Positions 1 through 9,508 are shown, counted from the stretch's first letter. The stretch is DNA of 64,000 nt from Mycolicibacterium moriokaense (GCF_003201655.1 NZ_QJJU01000014.1:93509-157508); one strand, 5' to 3'. A program made the numbers and translations. Notes: generated by a model from the letters alone, not told the origin.

Positions 1-675
1 CTGCTGTGCCGTCAGGGGTGGCTCGGGAAGCCAGTAGGCCCTGCCGTCGCCGACGTTTCCGATCGTGATCTGCACTGCCCCTTCAGAAGTCGGCACGACC
101 GCCGCAGCGGTATACGTGCAGGACGGCGCGGTCGACGGATCGGCCCCGGTCCCTGCGGCCGCCGCTGCCTTCGCCGCGTCGGCGAGACCCACCAACACGG
201 CTGCATGTGCCGAGCGCGACGCGGCGAGCGCTGCGAGCATCGCGCCCACCCCCGCCTTCGACGCGGCGACGGCGGCCAGTTGTGCAGCGGCGGAGGTGGA
301 CACGCCATCACACACGGCGACGGCGATCGCAGAGGGCCGCCCCGGGTCTCTGCCAGCCACCATCCCCGCTGCTGCGGCATCCTCGTTGCGCGCGTGCGCC
401 AGCCCACGGTCCGTGATCAGCGCGATCCTGCCCAACTGTGCCTCGTCGCGATCGGGCTCGGCGCGCCGACTCCCGCACGAACTGCAGTATCCGTCGGCGT
501 ATTTCTCGTTGCCGCAGTCCGAGCATGGCCCCTCTCGACTTTCCAGAAAAGGGGCCTCCCGCGGTATCGCGACTCGGCGGACCGCCGCCAGGATTGCACC
601 GCAGTTCTCACAGAACCGGTCGGCTGCCGAACTGTTCGCAGCGCACTGTGGGCATGCGGCCGGCTGATCGGTCAT
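1..675 (-). CDS. PP2C-family Ser/Thr protein phosphatase, partial
   Basis: The gene continues past base 1, so only the first 225 codons are present. It opens with two zinc-ribbon-like Cys pairs (CPQC...CENC and CSDC...CSSC). A PP2C core follows: ITDRGLAHARNEDA (metal-site region), AVAVCDGVS (metal-binding Asp-Gly), SCTYTAAAVV and NVGDGRAYWL. PP2C enzymes remove phosphate from Ser/Thr in a metal-dependent reaction. The ATG overlaps the stop of the PknG-like kinase by 4 bp, so kinase and phosphatase are translationally coupled and the phosphatase most likely reverses the kinase's action. Both carry N-terminal zinc ribbons. The family call is firm; substrates are unknown. Confidence 0.85.
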   Translation of the reverse strand, partial: MTDQPAACPQCAANSSAADRFCENCGAILAAVRRVAIPREAPFLESREGPCSDCGNEKYADGYCSSCGSRRAEPDRDEAQLGRIALITDRGLAHARNEDAAAAGMVAGRDPGRPSAIAVAVCDGVSTSAAAQLAAVAASKAGVGAMLAALAASRSAHAAVLVGLADAAKAAAAAGTGADPSTAPSCTYTAAAVVPTSEGAVQITIGNVGDGRAYWLPEPPLTAQQ

Positions 676-2873
676 ATCCGCGTCCTCGGCCGAATGGCGT
701 TTGCCTTCTCCACCAACGCGATGCGCTCCCATGTGTTCGCAGTTCCGCGTGCCAGCTCGCGGTAGCAGCGGTCCATCCCCATCCGGATACCGGGCTCGTC
801 GAAATCGGTACCGAGCAAGCGCGCTACGGTGCTCTCATTCCCGCCCTGCAGCCAGTCCAACGCCGCTGCGAGCACCTGCAGTCGGATGGTCACCCGCTTC
901 TCGGTCGATTCGAGGGTGAGCGCTTCGGCCCTGTTGCCGGCGTCGACCAGCGTTTGCTCGTCCACGTCCTCCTGGGTTCGGCAATCGAGCAGGATCTCGA
1001 TCGCGGCCGCGCCGGCCGCGGTGAAATGCGCAGAGGATGCTGGGATCTCGTCAAGCACCGCGATCGCATTGGCCCGGTCTCCGGCTCGCACCCGCTGCCT
1101 GGCCAGTCCGAATGCGGCGCTGTAGTAGCTGTGTTCGGTTCGCCAAATCGTCTCGTAGTACCGCGTAGCCTGCTCGTGCGCCTTCCGCAGTTCTGCGGTG
1201 GCTGCGATCGCCAGTTTGGGCCCGAGCTCGCCGGGCAGTATGGCAAGCACCTTGTCGAAATCGGCTGCAGCATCGTCGAATTCGCCGTCGAGCAGGCTGC
1301 ATTGTCCGCGATACCACGGCAGCCGCCAGTCACCCGGCAGCACCGACTCCAATTCGGCGAGTCGCTTCCTTGCATCCTTCACGGCACCGATCTCGAGCGA
1401 CGCCCGTACCAGTCGGAGCGGGATCTCAACCGAGGAAGTGTTGCCCTGGCGGGAGCCGCCGCGAGCCAGCGACAGTGCCTGTTCGAGTTGAGCCGGCGGT
1501 GTGCCGCTCGTCGTGGCGAGCAAGGCCGCGCCCCGGTCGTTGGGGTCGACCACGGGGACGGGCAGCGCTGCAACCACGCGCGCGGGGTCCACCGGCGTGT
1601 CCCGACCCACACCGAAGACACCGCGCTGCGGGCTGAAGTTGTTCGACTTGCGTGGCTGCGCAACGTTCTTCTCGGCGGCGACGATCTCGTGGAGCACCCC
1701 GGTCAGCTGGTCGGCCATCTCGGCCATGGACGAGAATCGGCGACTCGGCTCGGGATCGGTAGCGCGCACTAGCGCGCGGTACAACGATTCGTGCTCGGCG
1801 AGCACCGGCACGGTTGCGGGCCCGGGCAGCTGCTCGACGAAGCGCCCACGTTCCTGCGGAACATCCATCAGGAGAACGGCGAGTGTCCGCCCGACCGTGT
1901 ACACGTCACTGGCGACGGTGGCCCCGGTATAGGCGATCTCTGGTGCCTGGTAGCCGGGGGTCCCGAAGATCGCGCTGTCGTCGTCGTCCATCGCGATCAC
2001 CGCCCCGAGGTCGATCAGCTTGAGCTGCTCGTCGGACTGCATCACGTTGTCCGGCTTGAAGTCGCAGTACGCGAGTCCTTCGGCGTGCAGATAGTCCAGT
2101 GCCGATGCGATCTCGACGATGTAAGCGACCGCCTGGGCTGCGGGAAGGGGACCGTTGCACGCGTTGCGAATCTGCTTCAGCGTGGTGCCGCCGATGAACT
2201 CCATGACGATGTAGCCGACGGGGGCCGTGGCACCGGCATGTACGTGCTCGACGAAGTTGTAGATCTTGACGATGTTCGGGTGATCCACCTCTTGGAGAGT
2301 GCGTACTTCAGCCGCGGCGACGGCCATCGCATCGGCATCGCCGGAATTCAGGAGGCCCTTGAGGACCACCCACCGGTTGTGCACGTTGCGGTCGAGCGCC
2401 AGGTAGATCCAGCCGAGGCCGCCGTGGGCGAGGCAGCCCCGGACCTCGTACTGCCCGCCGACGATGTCGCCGCGAGAAAGCTTGGGAACGAACGAGTATC
2501 GCGTGCCGCATTGGGTGCAGAAGCCCTCGGCGAGTCCCGGTTGTCCGTCCCTGCTACGGCCGACGGGTTTCTTGCATTCGGAGTTGCCGCAGAACCGACG
2601 GCCCTCCGGCACCTGCGGGTCGGACAGGATCGCCCCGGCGGGATCGCCCTTGGGCACCCGCGGTATCGCGACGATTCCGGCGCCGAGGCGCCCGCGGGTG
2701 CTGGCAGATCTCGACGACGCAGCGCGCGCCGTTTGCACGGATCCGTCGCATGGGTCGCCTTCCGCCTGGACCGTCGCCGGTCCATCCGGCGCACCGGTTG
2801 CGGGCGCGGTGCCGCACAGATCGCAGTAGCCGGTGACGACGGTGCCATCGCATCCTGGCTCGGCGCATGTCAT
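672..2873 (-). CDS. PknG-type Ser/Thr protein kinase (zinc ribbon, kinase, TPR)
   Basis: This 733-aa soluble kinase has the PknG layout. An extra N-terminal zinc ribbon (CAEPGCDG...CDLCG) comes first, then a rubredoxin-like CGNSECKK...CTQCG pair. The kinase domain spans roughly residues 140-400, with a Gly-rich loop (AHGGLGWIY), VVLKG lysine, YCDFKPDN catalytic loop without the RD arginine, LIDLGA in place of DFG, and an APE motif (YQAPEI). A TPR-like helical region fills the C-terminus. PknG links amino-acid sensing by GlnX/GlnH to glutamate and TCA metabolism. The ATG at 2873 overlaps the previous stop by 4 bp; an upstream in-frame start at 2948 would overlap that gene by 79 bp. It may be a paralogue of canonical PknG, since an additional gene separates it from glnH and a phosphatase follows. 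Confidence 0.85.
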   Translation of the reverse strand: MTCAEPGCDGTVVTGYCDLCGTAPATGAPDGPATVQAEGDPCDGSVQTARAASSRSASTRGRLGAGIVAIPRVPKGDPAGAILSDPQVPEGRRFCGNSECKKPVGRSRDGQPGLAEGFCTQCGTRYSFVPKLSRGDIVGGQYEVRGCLAHGGLGWIYLALDRNVHNRWVVLKGLLNSGDADAMAVAAAEVRTLQEVDHPNIVKIYNFVEHVHAGATAPVGYIVMEFIGGTTLKQIRNACNGPLPAAQAVAYIVEIASALDYLHAEGLAYCDFKPDNVMQSDEQLKLIDLGAVIAMDDDDSAIFGTPGYQAPEIAYTGATVASDVYTVGRTLAVLLMDVPQERGRFVEQLPGPATVPVLAEHESLYRALVRATDPEPSRRFSSMAEMADQLTGVLHEIVAAEKNVAQPRKSNNFSPQRGVFGVGRDTPVDPARVVAALPVPVVDPNDRGAALLATTSGTPPAQLEQALSLARGGSRQGNTSSVEIPLRLVRASLEIGAVKDARKRLAELESVLPGDWRLPWYRGQCSLLDGEFDDAAADFDKVLAILPGELGPKLAIAATAELRKAHEQATRYYETIWRTEHSYYSAAFGLARQRVRAGDRANAIAVLDEIPASSAHFTAAGAAAIEILLDCRTQEDVDEQTLVDAGNRAEALTLESTEKRVTIRLQVLAAALDWLQGGNESTVARLLGTDFDEPGIRMGMDRCYRELARGTANTWERIALVEKANAIRPRTRI

Positions 2874-4030
2874 CGGGTCTTCCCCTGCTTCTCGACGACC
2901 ATCTGCTGGAAGTCGGTGACCGCCCGGGTCAGCGCACGAAGGTCGCACGGCCGTCGTGACAGCAGGCCGTCAGCGATCCGGCCGGACGCCAACAGATTTG
3001 AATCCTCGCCAAGCCCGAGCCGGGCCGCCTTCGCCTGATACACCGTCAGCCGTCCCTTGAGCTCGCGGCGACGATCCAGCAGACCCTGCGCGAGCCGTTC
3101 GTCCTCACTCACGAACCGCAGCGCGGCATCGATCCGGCGTTGCAGCGACAGCAGCGCCGCCGGAACCGGTGGGCCGATCGACCCTGTGGCCACGACCTCC
3201 AGCTCGGCCCGCAGAGCCGGTTCGGTGTCCGAGTGCATGGGCAGCGGACCGGCCACCACAGTCTGCTCGGCGTAGATGCGCACCTGTGCCGCTTGTCGAG
3301 TCGCCTCCCCCAGCGCGTCGAGTTGCACGGCGGTCGTCGCGAGGGCATCGGACCAATTCGCTTGCAGAGCCGCCAGCTCAGCGAGTTCGGCCGATCGCCG
3401 TTCAACGCCGTCCGCGATCACCCAGATGCGCTCCTCGACGGCGTCGTTGGTCAACGAGAGCGGATCGGTCGCCGACATCCGCAACAGTTCGACGATCTCC
3501 TTCGGGCCGGTCGCGCCCACCTCGTCGAGCCGCCTCTGCGACGGTGCGAGGCCTTTCGCGATCAGCGAGTCGATCTCGTCAACGGCGTCGAAGAACGCGG
3601 CCACGGCCGGATAGGCGACGCGCATTCGTTCCACGATGTCGGCGAGCCCCACGTATTCGACCATTTCAGCGGGATCGGTGATCCGACGCTGCGCCAACGG
3701 GACTGCCTGGCGGGACACTTCGAGCGCACGCTCGCTCAACAGTCTCGTCAACTCGGCGCGGTCACTATCGGCAGGCTTCGATCGGCGTGCCCGTATCGCC
3801 TGCGCCGAGTCCAGAATCGACGTCGCCCGGCCCAGGTCCTCCCACAGTAGCGCGAGTGACCTCTCGATCACCGCCCATCGCTGGGCGGTCACACCGGTCG
3901 GCGGACAGCGGCGCACGTGTTCCAGTCCTGGGTGATTATCCAGCTCGATCATGGTGGCCGACATTGCTGCGACTTCATCTGTGCGCGAGGCAAGTTCGCG
4001 GTCGATCTCATCGGTGCTTACCCCAGTCAT
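2870..4030 (-). CDS. Hypothetical protein of the PknG-like operon
   Basis: This 386-aa protein is acidic, Ala/Glu/Arg-rich and strongly helical, with no signal peptide or membrane segment. I recognise no catalytic motif. Heptad-like stretches suggest an extended helical or coiled-coil fold. It is linked by 4-bp overlaps to the GlnH-like gene upstream and the kinase downstream, so it is almost certainly made with them. An adaptor between the sensor half and the kinase half of the pathway is a reasonable guess, but this rests on position only. The classical glnX-glnH-pknG order of M. tuberculosis has no gene here. Confidence 0.8.
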   Translation of the reverse strand: MTGVSTDEIDRELASRTDEVAAMSATMIELDNHPGLEHVRRCPPTGVTAQRWAVIERSLALLWEDLGRATSILDSAQAIRARRSKPADSDRAELTRLLSERALEVSRQAVPLAQRRITDPAEMVEYVGLADIVERMRVAYPAVAAFFDAVDEIDSLIAKGLAPSQRRLDEVGATGPKEIVELLRMSATDPLSLTNDAVEERIWVIADGVERRSAELAELAALQANWSDALATTAVQLDALGEATRQAAQVRIYAEQTVVAGPLPMHSDTEPALRAELEVVATGSIGPPVPAALLSLQRRIDAALRFVSEDERLAQGLLDRRRELKGRLTVYQAKAARLGLGEDSNLLASGRIADGLLSRRPCDLRALTRAVTDFQQMVVEKQGKTR

Positions 4031-5031
4031 GGTCCGTCCTTGTACCGTGGCGCCGGCGGGCCGGGCGATGGGCCGAGGTCTGTCAGCCAGTGATCGTAGA
4101 GGCGCTCCCACGTTCCGTCGGCGCGCATCCGTGCCAGGACGCCGTTGACGAACCGCGCCAGGTCCTTGTTCTGCAGCATGACCCCGACCCCGTAGGGCTC
4201 GATGCCCATGCTGTCACCGACGATCTCCAGGTTTTCCTGGTCCTGCTTGCGTAGTCCAGCCAGCACCGCGTCGTCGGTGCTGATCGCGTCGACCTGCCCC
4301 TGCTGCAGCATCACCAGGCAGTCGGTCCAAGTGGCCGCGCCGAACAGAGTGGGCCTCGGGTCGAGCGCGAACAACCGGGACAGCGAAGTTGTACCGAATG
4401 CCGAACACACTCGTTTACCCGAAAGTGCAGCGGCAGAGTCGATTCCCGAACCCTTCATGACGAGGATCTTCTGATTGGCGTAGAAGTACGTCGCGGAGAA
4501 TGCGACCTTGTCCTCGCGTTCGCAGGTGATCGAGTAGGTCCTGACCACCAGGTCCACCTCACCGGACTGCAATACCGATTCCCGTTGAGTCGGGTTGATC
4601 ACCTTCAGCTCTATGTGATCCGGATCGACGGCGCCGTTCGCGGCCTTGCCCGGGCCGAAGATGGCGCGCGCGATCTCGCGGGCGAGGTCGATGTCGAATC
4701 CTTCGAGCTGCCCCGTCGTCGAATCCCGAAAGCCGAACGGGAAGCTGTCCTGGTCGACGCCGACAATCAGCTGTCCCCGCCCGTGGATCGTCGCCATCGT
4801 CGAACCCGGTGGCATGGCGCCTGGCGCCGGCAGCGGATCGGGGCGCAGACTCGCTTCCGGATCGACGCACTTTGCATTTCCGGGGACCGGCATGGTCGTG
4901 ATTTCCCGAGCACCGGACGGCTTCGCATCGACCGGCGCGACCGCGACCGGCGGCGGAGATGTCGAAGGTGATCCACACCCGGCGGTGGCAAGGGCAACTG
5001 CGATCAGCGCCAACACAATTCGCGCCTTCAT
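4027..5031 (-). CDS. glnH: GlnH-like solute-binding lipoprotein
   Basis: This 334-aa protein resembles glutamate/aspartate-binding proteins (SBP family 3). The start at 5031 gives a basic, hydrophobic signal ending in a lipobox-like ATAGC, so it is probably anchored outside the membrane. SBP-3 features include GRGQLIVGVDQDSFPFGFRD near the start of the domain, GFDIDLAREIARAIFG, the R-T-Y-S-I-T-like VVRTYSIT region, and GVGVMLQNKDLARFVN near the end. In the mycobacterial PknG system GlnH binds Asp/Glu and signals through GlnX. ATGA overlaps join it to both neighbours, and no ABC permease is nearby, which supports a sensory role. The symbol is by family and context; it may be a paralogue. Confidence 0.8.
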   Translation of the reverse strand: MKARIVLALIAVALATAGCGSPSTSPPPVAVAPVDAKPSGAREITTMPVPGNAKCVDPEASLRPDPLPAPGAMPPGSTMATIHGRGQLIVGVDQDSFPFGFRDSTTGQLEGFDIDLAREIARAIFGPGKAANGAVDPDHIELKVINPTQRESVLQSGEVDLVVRTYSITCEREDKVAFSATYFYANQKILVMKGSGIDSAAALSGKRVCSAFGTTSLSRLFALDPRPTLFGAATWTDCLVMLQQGQVDAISTDDAVLAGLRKQDQENLEIVGDSMGIEPYGVGVMLQNKDLARFVNGVLARMRADGTWERLYDHWLTDLGPSPGPPAPRYKDGP

Positions 5032-6293
5032 AGGAACTCCTTGAGCCGCGGCCACAACCCGACGACCGCCGCCGCGGCAGCGAGGGTCATCAGCACGAGT
5101 GTCCCCGTTGGACTCCACGCCAGCCATGCCCCCGCCGACGACACTTGGCCCCGCAGCGTGGCGCGAGTTCCCTCGATCTGGTCCCGCAAGCTGGATTCGA
5201 CGACGGCGAATTGTGCTGCCGAGGCGTGCGGATCGGGTCCGGTCGCCTGCGCAACCGCGGCGTTGTAGTCGCTGTTCTGGTAGGCATCCACCTGTTTGCC
5301 GTGACTCGCGATCCAGTTCTTGACCGCGTCCGCTGGGGCGGACGGCCCCGTGCCGAGCAGCGCAAGCAGGTCGTGGATGTGGCCGTTGAACGACTTTTCG
5401 ATTGCGGTGATGTCGCCGCGCGCGATCAGCTCGAGAATCTCGTCGGTCCTGGCCTGGCGGGCGAATGTGCGGGCATCTGCGAGCTGTCGGAACGCCATCG
5501 CCTCGCTTCGGCTCTCATCGATGGCGCTTGCCGCCGAGCTGGTTGCCAAGAGCATCCACCCGCCGACGAGGACCACAGCCACCGCAGCGATGACCAGCCC
5601 CACGTTGAGCTGCCGGTTCGTGCGACCGCACGCGATCACCGAGCCGATGCCGATTGCGAGCAGGACCAGACCGAGCAGGACGAAACCGACCAGTGGCGCC
5701 CTGCCGATTGCACGTTGGCCGGCGTCGACGGTATTGAGGTCGCCCTTGTAAATCGTCTCCGCGCTGGGAAGCATGGTGGTCTGCATCAACGACGATGCCT
5801 CCCTCAGGTACCCGGACCCCACCACGAACCCGTGTCGGTTGTTCGCCCGGGCCGACTCGACTATTCCGGTGTAAGCGGTCAGTTGTGCCGTGATGTCCGC
5901 CACCGCCTTTCGGGCGGCCGGATCGGCGGCTCCGGCGGACACGTCCGTCAGTGCCGATGCCGCGTCGGCCAGCGCTTGCTGATAACGCGCCCGCACCGGC
6001 GCTGTCTCGTGCCCGGACAGATACTCCGATGCCGCAGCGGCGTCGGCGGCAGACAAGGCGGCATACAGGTTCTGCGCGGCGTAGGCGAACGGTTCGGAAC
6101 GCTCGAGAACTGCTCTGTGCTCGGCGATCCGGTCATTGAGCTGGGCCGCGCACACCACCCCGACAATCACGCAGAGTGCAGCGACGGTGACGGCGATGGT
6201 GCCGATGACACCGGGAGTCGTGCGGGCGAAACGTCGCAACCATGCGACGGGAGCCCGCGCGTCCAGCGTCTGCGGAGAACTCATGTCCTTCAC
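5028..6293 (-). CDS. GlnX-like membrane sensor protein
   Basis: This protein of about 421 aa has four predicted membrane helices: near residues 28-50 (IGTIAVTVAALCVIVGVV), two adjacent ones around 200-250, and one at the C-terminus (LVLMTLAAAAAVVGLW). Between helices lie long extracytoplasmic helical regions like those of methyl-accepting or histidine-kinase sensors. That fits GlnX, the transmembrane partner that passes the GlnH ligand signal to PknG. It is the first gene of the operon and overlaps the GlnH-like gene by 4 bp. The start is GTG at 6293 behind GGGGGAGGG; an ATG at 6284 is nearly as good. The family call rests on topology and operon position. Confidence 0.75.
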   Translation of the reverse strand: MKDMSSPQTLDARAPVAWLRRFARTTPGVIGTIAVTVAALCVIVGVVCAAQLNDRIAEHRAVLERSEPFAYAAQNLYAALSAADAAAASEYLSGHETAPVRARYQQALADAASALTDVSAGAADPAARKAVADITAQLTAYTGIVESARANNRHGFVVGSGYLREASSLMQTTMLPSAETIYKGDLNTVDAGQRAIGRAPLVGFVLLGLVLLAIGIGSVIACGRTNRQLNVGLVIAAVAVVLVGGWMLLATSSAASAIDESRSEAMAFRQLADARTFARQARTDEILELIARGDITAIEKSFNGHIHDLLALLGTGPSAPADAVKNWIASHGKQVDAYQNSDYNAAVAQATGPDPHASAAQFAVVESSLRDQIEGTRATLRGQVSSAGAWLAWSPTGTLVLMTLAAAAAVVGLWPRLKEFL

Positions 6294-6360
6294 CGCCCTC
6301 CCCCGGACGTGATCGTAACTGTCACCACCCGCTCACTGCCCTCAACTGCGAAGGACGGTG

Positions 6361-6684
6361 TCAACAGCTGACGTCGACATAAACGGTCTTGCTGATCACC
6401 GTGGTGACCAGGTCGGAACCCGCGCCCGGTGCACCGGAGTCGGTACGCGAGAACGTCTGGCCGGGCCGAATCGCGCTGATGGTGCACCGCTGCGACGCGT
6501 CGTGGCTGGTGCGATTCACGACGACGTCGAAACCCTGAGTGCGCAGCTGGTCGATCGTGGAATCGACAGACGACGGCCCTGCCGGGGCGGCGTTGGCGGT
6601 AGCGGGCAGTCCGAGCGTTACCGCAGCCAGGGTGGCCGCCGCGGCCAGCGCGGCGAGGGAGCTGACGAGGAGGAAGTTCTTCAT
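6361..6684 (-). CDS. Small secreted mycobacterial protein
   Basis: This 107-aa protein has a Sec signal peptide (MKNFLLVSS..., hydrophobic Ala-rich core, probable cleavage after ATANA). The mature part of about 75 residues includes SSVDSTIDQLRTQGFDVVVN and CTISAIRPG, with two cysteines (one C-terminal) that could form a disulphide. This looks like a family of small mycobacterial exported proteins of unknown function. AAGGTAGG lies upstream of the ATG. It is in the same direction as the GlnX-like operon but separated by 67 bp, so it could be its leader gene or independent. Confidence 0.75.
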   Translation of the reverse strand: MKNFLLVSSLAALAAAATLAAVTLGLPATANAAPAGPSSVDSTIDQLRTQGFDVVVNRTSHDASQRCTISAIRPGQTFSRTDSGAPGAGSDLVTTVISKTVYVDVSC

Positions 6685-6946
6685 GGTTGTGCCTACCTTG
6701 TGGTGTCGTTCCTAATGCTGAAATCGTCGCGCGGGTTCGATGGGAGCAGTGCCGTAGTGCGCCACTGCAATCTCGGACAGTTTCGGCGGCCACTACGCAG
6801 GCGCGAAGCGCCGTGAGGCAGCGGCGACGTACCAAGCTGGCGAGTTCGTCGCAGCTGATGGTTCCGGTGTTGACATGGCCCGGTAGATGTGGCTTTCGAC
6901 GGTGCATCGAATCGGCGAGATTTCACGTAACCGTCGGGCGGGTTGG

Positions 6947-7371
6947 TCAGCGCATGACGAGTTCGGTGTCTTCTGGCCGCACCACTTGCCCGTCAGCCGA
7001 GCGCAAGTGCGCCGGTGCGACCGGCGTGGCTCGGACGGATCGAATAGGTACTCGCCACCCCACTGCCGCAGCGCGGTGACTACGGGGAACGGCTGGCGTC
7101 CCATCTCGGTAAGTCGGTATTCGTGGTACGGGCTGGTTCGGCTGACCGGGACAGTTTGGAAGACGCCGAGGTTTATCAGCCGGTGCAGGCGCGCCGATAG
7201 TATCGTTCGGGCCAGCTTGGGTAGCGCACGCGCGAGAAGTCCATGAGACATGTTGTGCCGCTGATGGATTCGCGAATGACCAGCCAGGTCCATTTTTCAC
7301 CCATGACGTCGAGAGAGCGTGCGATCGCGAAGTCGGACCGCCCCTGCCTGACGTGCGTCGGTATGACTACG
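6947..7371 (-). pseudogene. HxlR-family transcriptional regulator, frameshifted
   Basis: Three pieces of one HxlR regulator lie in different minus-strand frames. Near 7340-7240 is the N-terminal winged-helix start (SDFAIARSLDVMGEKWTWL). From about 7240 to 7040 is the middle (KLARTILSARLHRL, SPYHEYRLTEMGR, FPVVTALRQWG). From about 7025 to 6947 is the C-terminal LRSADGQVVRPEDTELV. HxlR proteins bind DNA as winged-helix dimers and respond to small molecules or redox. At least two frameshifts break the frame and no start codon is obvious. A sequencing error is possible, but two independent shifts favour decay. Confidence 0.7.
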
Positions 7372-7648
7372 ACGACTTGCGAGGGTCGGGCTTGATGGTT
7401 AATGTGATGGGCTTGCCGTCACGCAGTACATCGATCGGCGCATCCTGGCCGATCTGGAGCTGACGTACCTCCACGGTGAGCTCGTCGACAACAGCGGCAT
7501 TAAGGGCCCGCGGATTGTCGCCCAGATGAGCGACGGCTTCATCGGCGGCTCCCCCACCTGGCCGGACTGGACACCGCAGGCGCTGCAATCACGCTGGCCG
7601 ACACGGTGATTCACCGCGCTCCCGTCGACCTTATGCGCTGCCGGGCGG
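7372..7648. other. No firm gene between the HxlR remnant and the island edge
   Basis: A minus-strand frame ending at 7367 reads VLRDGKPITLTIKP, reminiscent of the last strands of a PDZ domain. There is no intact domain and no convincing start. It may be a gene fragment at the edge of the conjugative island. Nothing else is seen. Confidence 0.3.
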
Positions 7649-7873
7649 TCAGACTCGACGCGTCGTGGCGATCACCCAGACAGCAATCGAAGTGAGCTCG
7701 ATCAGGCCGACTAACAGCAGCGGCCACACCGCACCGGCCAGTACGCTCAGGAGCAGCGGATGCGCCGGCGGGGACCATCTGTGGCCAAACCGCCTGCTGG
7801 CGACGTGTCCGGCCAGCGTGACGAGGAGCCATCCGCCGAGGTAGATGGCTACAAGGACGTCAATATTGGCCAC
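7649..7873 (-). CDS. Small integral membrane protein
   Basis: This 74-aa protein has two hydrophobic helices (VLVAIYLGGWLLVTLAG and VLAGAVWPLLLVGLIE, extending into LTSIAVWVIAT) and a short basic tail (TTRRV). The GTG start is preceded by GGGGGA at good spacing. It starts the island gene set, close to a DUF2637 gene on the same strand. Small two-helix proteins of this kind often accompany mobile-element genes in mycobacteria. I do not recognise a specific function. Confidence 0.6.
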   Translation of the reverse strand: MANIDVLVAIYLGGWLLVTLAGHVASRRFGHRWSPPAHPLLLSVLAGAVWPLLLVGLIELTSIAVWVIATTRRV

Positions 7874-8060
7874 GAAATCCCCCTGTTGAGAAGCCGTAGA
7901 GAAAGTGGTTCCCCAGCGTCCTCGGCGGCAAACCACGGCCTTTCGCGGCGTGCGCGGTCTGAAGCCGTTTTCGCGCAAGCGCGCGGGGCGTGAAAACGTT
8001 TTGACCCTTTGCTGGGGCGGGTATCGCATCTGCCACACCACCGACGACGGGACGGTTGCC

Positions 8061-8321
8061 ATGAGCCACGAAACCGAAGTCGCTACGGCCAAGACTGACC
8101 GTGAGGTCGCAGAAACCGCTGCACTGCTGCTGTTTATGGCGTCGGGCATCGGCGCCGTGCTGTTTTTCTGCACCTACGCAGGCGACGGGCACCCGTTGAC
8201 TGGTCTGTTGGGCGTGATCGCCGTGGCAGGCTTCACGGCCAGTGTGATCTGCCTGCACCGACTCGGCCGCCACACGACACCCGAGGCGAGCCCCGGTATG
8301 GCACCCGCGACGGTGACCTAG
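8061..8321 (+). CDS. Small two-helix membrane protein
   Basis: This 86-aa protein has a charged N-terminus (MSHETEVATAKTDREVAET) followed by two hydrophobic helices (AALLLFMASGIGAVLFF and LLGVIAVAGFTASVICL). It converges on the DUF2637 gene, and the stop codons share CTAG, so the 3' ends overlap by 4 bp. The start is the ATG at 8061; the ribosome site is weak. Function is unknown. It could be an uncharacterised island membrane protein. Confidence 0.5.
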   Translation: MSHETEVATAKTDREVAETAALLLFMASGIGAVLFFCTYAGDGHPLTGLLGVIAVAGFTASVICLHRLGRHTTPEASPGMAPATVT

Positions 8322-9139
8322 GCGGTCAATGTCTGAGCGGCGGACAGGATTCGGCCGACCGTGGTGTGGTGCACCTGATGACGTCGGCCGATGGCGCTGG
8401 GTGGCATACCCGCTTCTCGATGCGCCAGGATTGCAGCAACCAGCCGGGGATGCTTAGAGGTGACACCTTCGCGGACAAGCGATTCCGCAACGGGGCGCCA
8501 TCGCTCGACATCGGCGGGACCAACCGTCGCAGAGAGCGACTCCAGTTCCTGCCTGGCCGTTGCGGCACGACTCGCGCCGTTACCTCCAGAACGCACCGCA
8601 ACGCGCGCCTTCCGTTCCGGCCGCACCGGCTCGGGCTGCGGCGACCGGTCGTTTGCGCTCACGGGCGGCGCAACCGTCTCGGCTGCAACGCTTTTCGCCT
8701 TGTCGATGTCGGCGCGTCGGCTCAGCGACAGCAGACACAACGTGGCCTGAGCAATCGCGACGTCGATAGCGCACGGCCACAACCAGGCGATCGCCTCCGG
8801 CAGGCCCAGGAACTCCGCCAACGACCGCAAGGCATCGAACGACAGCACGAACGCACACGACGCCAGCGCCAGCGTCATCAGCAGCGCGCACCAGTAGGTC
8901 AGTCCGCCGGCGCGCGTGCGCACCAGCACGGCGACCGAATGGGTGGCGGCAAGCAGCACGAGTGGCGGAACCAAAGAGGCACCGGCGGCCAGCGCGACGG
9001 TACCCGCCGCAGCGTGCAGCACAGCATGAGCGACATTGCCGGCAACCGACATCGAGGTCGCGACAATCAACCACACCCAGAAAAACCTTGCGGCACCCCG
9101 CCTTTGGCGAGCTACGTCGATGTCGGAGGTCGTCGGCAT
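8318..9139 (-). CDS. DUF2637 membrane protein with C-terminal helix-turn-helix
   Basis: This 273-aa protein has four membrane helices in its first half (WLIVATSMSVAGNVAHAVL; VPPLVLLAATHSVAVLV; ALLMTLALASCAFVLSF; EAIAWLWPCAIDVAIAQ), the DUF2637 pattern. A charged linker follows, then a short C-terminal HTH-like part (GMPPSAIGRRHQVHHTTVGRIL). DUF2637 proteins are common on actinobacterial plasmids and integrative elements, near transfer or regulatory genes. Its presence is a good marker that this is the start of the mobile island. The molecular role is not known. Confidence 0.75.
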   Translation of the reverse strand: MPTTSDIDVARQRRGAARFFWVWLIVATSMSVAGNVAHAVLHAAAGTVALAAGASLVPPLVLLAATHSVAVLVRTRAGGLTYWCALLMTLALASCAFVLSFDALRSLAEFLGLPEAIAWLWPCAIDVAIAQATLCLLSLSRRADIDKAKSVAAETVAPPVSANDRSPQPEPVRPERKARVAVRSGGNGASRAATARQELESLSATVGPADVERWRPVAESLVREGVTSKHPRLVAAILAHREAGMPPSAIGRRHQVHHTTVGRILSAAQTLTA

Positions 9140-9508
9140 GGTCCTCCACAGCGCCGCGGATCACCGTAGGCCGCGGCACCGCGACGGATCCGGTCATCAC
9201 CACTCTAAAGCGGCCCGCGCCGACCACCGTGCACAATTTCTCCGCCGCTGCCGATGAACCGGCGCCACACCGGCCTGTCGTTGATGCGGTCGACGCTTGT
9301 GCAGTCGCGCTGCAGGACAACATTGTTCGACTGTGTGCGCGGCATCCCGAGCTATCCCCCTCGGCGTATTCGCGGCGCACCCAAGGCGCAATTCGCCCCG
9401 TCGCGCAGATTTGGGCAAAAGCGATGCCACGCTGCATGCCGTCGACCCGCACGCCGCATGCGATTTTCGAGGTGTGGACCCGGCTGCAACACCGTTAGGG
9501 TTGGTGCC

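Noticed and set aside
7367..7588. Minus-strand 73-codon frame with a PDZ-like end
   Set aside because: Only about 20 residues look domain-like, there is no start with a ribosome site, and the opposite strand is open too.
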